In this document: positions 28,977 to 29,783 of the stretch, piece after piece
How the letters are laid out: each line of letters begins with the position of its first letter
Numbering within the stretch: the first letter of the stretch is position 1
Assembly: GCA_051891935.1 (NCBI GenBank)
Contig: JBJFFR010000169.1
Coordinates: 1-29,783, forward strand
DNA from: UMGS363 sp051891935
GTDB taxonomy: Bacteria > Bacillota > Clostridia > Oscillospirales > Ruminococcaceae
Length of the DNA stretch: 29,783 nt
Reading direction: 5' to 3'
The notes under the pieces: model-generated
What the model was told of the DNA's origin: nothing
Database searches by the model: none
Seen by the model: the letters and a program-made list of their open reading frames with translations, nothing else
Made by a program: the position numbers and the translations under genes

Positions 28977-29783
28977 CAGTTACGCTCCTTTCCGTTTACA
29001 ACAAATCTATATCTGATAAAGAATTCGCCTGCAAGCACGAAAAACAGGATTATTCCCTGAAGAACATCCGCACAGTACGGTGAAAGCCCAAAGGTCGACT
29101 GCATAACGCTGCTTCCTTTTTCAAGAACAGAGAAAAGGAATGATACGATCAGTATCGCAATTGGTTCAAGCTGCGCAAGCCATGCAACAATGATAGCCGT
29201 GAAGCCGACGCCGCCTGCAACGGAGGTCGCAAGTGTCATATCCGAGCCTGTTGCCTGCACCATTCCTGCGATACCGCAGACAGCACCGCTGAAAAACATT
29301 GTTCGGAGTATGATCTTCTTCGGATTCATTCCTGCATAGCGTGCAGTTGCGTGGCTCTCGGAAACAACGCTTATTTCATAGCCGTGCTTCGTAAATTTAA
29401 GGTAGATGAACACAATAACCGTAAGTACAAGACCGATTATCCAGCCCATCTGGATACCGAAAACCTTGTCGAGCTGTGCATTTGGAGCAAATCTTGCGAT
29501 CTTCGGGAAACCGACCGACTCGGGGTCTGCCCACGCACCGTCGCGAAGCCATACTATAATATAGAGTGCGATATAGTTGAGCATAAGCGTAAAGAGCGTT
29601 TCATTTGTGCCGAATTTTGACTTAAAAAGCGCAGGGATAAGTCCGTAAAGTCCGCCGCCGATGATCCCTGCAGCAAACATTATCACGATCAGCAGGAAAT
29701 GCGGAAGATCTGCATGGAAAAGCGCAAAATATGACGAACATATCGCACCTGCAATGATCTGACCTTCTGCACCGATGTTCCAG
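28976..29783 (-). CDS. Nucleoside-type ABC transporter permease (NupP/YufP-like), 5' end missing
   Basis: The frame is open to the end of the window, so the start is missing; about 268 residues are seen. The visible sequence begins WNIGAEGQIIAGAICSS, which is the conserved early motif of these permeases. It continues with GGGLYGLIPALFKSKFGTNETLFTLMLNYIALYI, the loop VSESHATARYAGMNPKKIIL and GGVGFTAIIVAWLAQLEPIAI. An internal GTG at 29686 is not the start, since the upstream in-frame sequence is clearly homologous. It pairs with the downstream permease (overlapping stop/start) and is the first visible gene of a transport operon that ends with the GNAT gene. Confidence 0.9.
   Translation of the reverse strand, partial: WNIGAEGQIIAGAICSSYFALFHADLPHFLLIVIMFAAGIIGGGLYGLIPALFKSKFGTNETLFTLMLNYIALYIIVWLRDGAWADPESVGFPKIARFAPNAQLDKVFGIQMGWIIGLVLTVIVFIYLKFTKHGYEISVVSESHATARYAGMNPKKIILRTMFFSGAVCGIAGMVQATGSDMTLATSVAGGVGFTAIIVAWLAQLEPIAILIVSFLFSVLEKGSSVMQSTFGLSPYCADVLQGIILFFVLAGEFFIRYRFVVNGKERN

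Noticed and set aside
29686..29686. GTG as start of the last permease gene
   Set aside because: The 32 upstream in-frame codons encode the conserved WNIGAEGQ motif, so the gene simply continues beyond the window.

Overview
This 29.8 kb window is chromosomal DNA from a low-to-mid GC Gram-positive anaerobe. Gene content and style point to a Ruminococcus-like member of the Clostridia (Oscillospiraceae), but this is inferred from the sequence alone. The supporting signs are strong AGGAGG ribosome binding sites, near-consensus sigma-A promoters with 17-base spacers, a Rex redox repressor, a single-chain GlyRS, separate SecD and SecF, a GH5 glucanase lipoprotein, amylomaltase, a dimeric eukaryote-type isocitrate dehydrogenase, and a cytidylate-kinase-like gene behind a branched-chain amino acid transporter. 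No prophage, CRISPR array, transposase gene or defence system is visible.

Layout. 1-4744 (+): a Liv-type branched-chain amino acid ABC transporter (3' end of the binding protein, livH, livM, livG, livF) and a P-loop kinase-like gene. 4745-5189: terminator, foldback repeat H and structured repeat M (copy A), then the secD promoter. 5190-9088 (+): secD-secF and glycyl-tRNA synthetase. 9089-9446: terminator, then M copy B and H copy B. 9447-10605 (-): an XRE regulator and an MnmM-like tRNA methyltransferase. 10759-12130 (+): pyridoxamine kinase and trmL. 12171-14525 (-): GH5 glucanase and an unknown lipoprotein. 14754-19948 (-): rex, then, in transcription order, the cluster acn, DUF3795-like gene, traX-like gene, icd. 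20195-21414 (+): cytidine deaminase and a polysaccharide deacetylase lipoprotein. 21533-25431 (+): tRNA-Leu(CAA), two tandem TrkA/Ktr RCK proteins and an unusual FtsA-like protein with a basic tail. 25494-25646 (-): a 50-residue protein made almost only of Asn and Gln. 25804-27327 (+): malQ. 27374-27583: a palindromic repeat N with a tiny H derivative at its centre. 27572-29783 (-): a GNAT acetyltransferase and two nucleoside-type ABC permeases, the first cut by the window edge.

How the genes fit together. Acn and Icd form the citrate-to-2-oxoglutarate branch that supplies glutamate. The Liv and nucleoside permeases import amino acids and nucleosides, and cytidine deaminase fits nucleoside salvage. 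The GH5 enzyme and MalQ handle beta- and alpha-glucans. MnmM, TrmL, GlyRS and tRNA-Leu(CAA) belong to translation.

The most unusual content is non-coding. Two copies of a roughly 187-base element M share a 46-base core that is 45/46 identical, while their flanking arms differ in sequence but still pair. Each M copy carries one copy of a 114-base foldback element H at one edge, in mirror-image arrangement. M/H copy A, M/H copy B and N all begin within about 10 bases of the T-tail of an intrinsic terminator. This looks like a family of structured, non-autonomous mobile elements, or a repeated structured RNA, that targets terminators.
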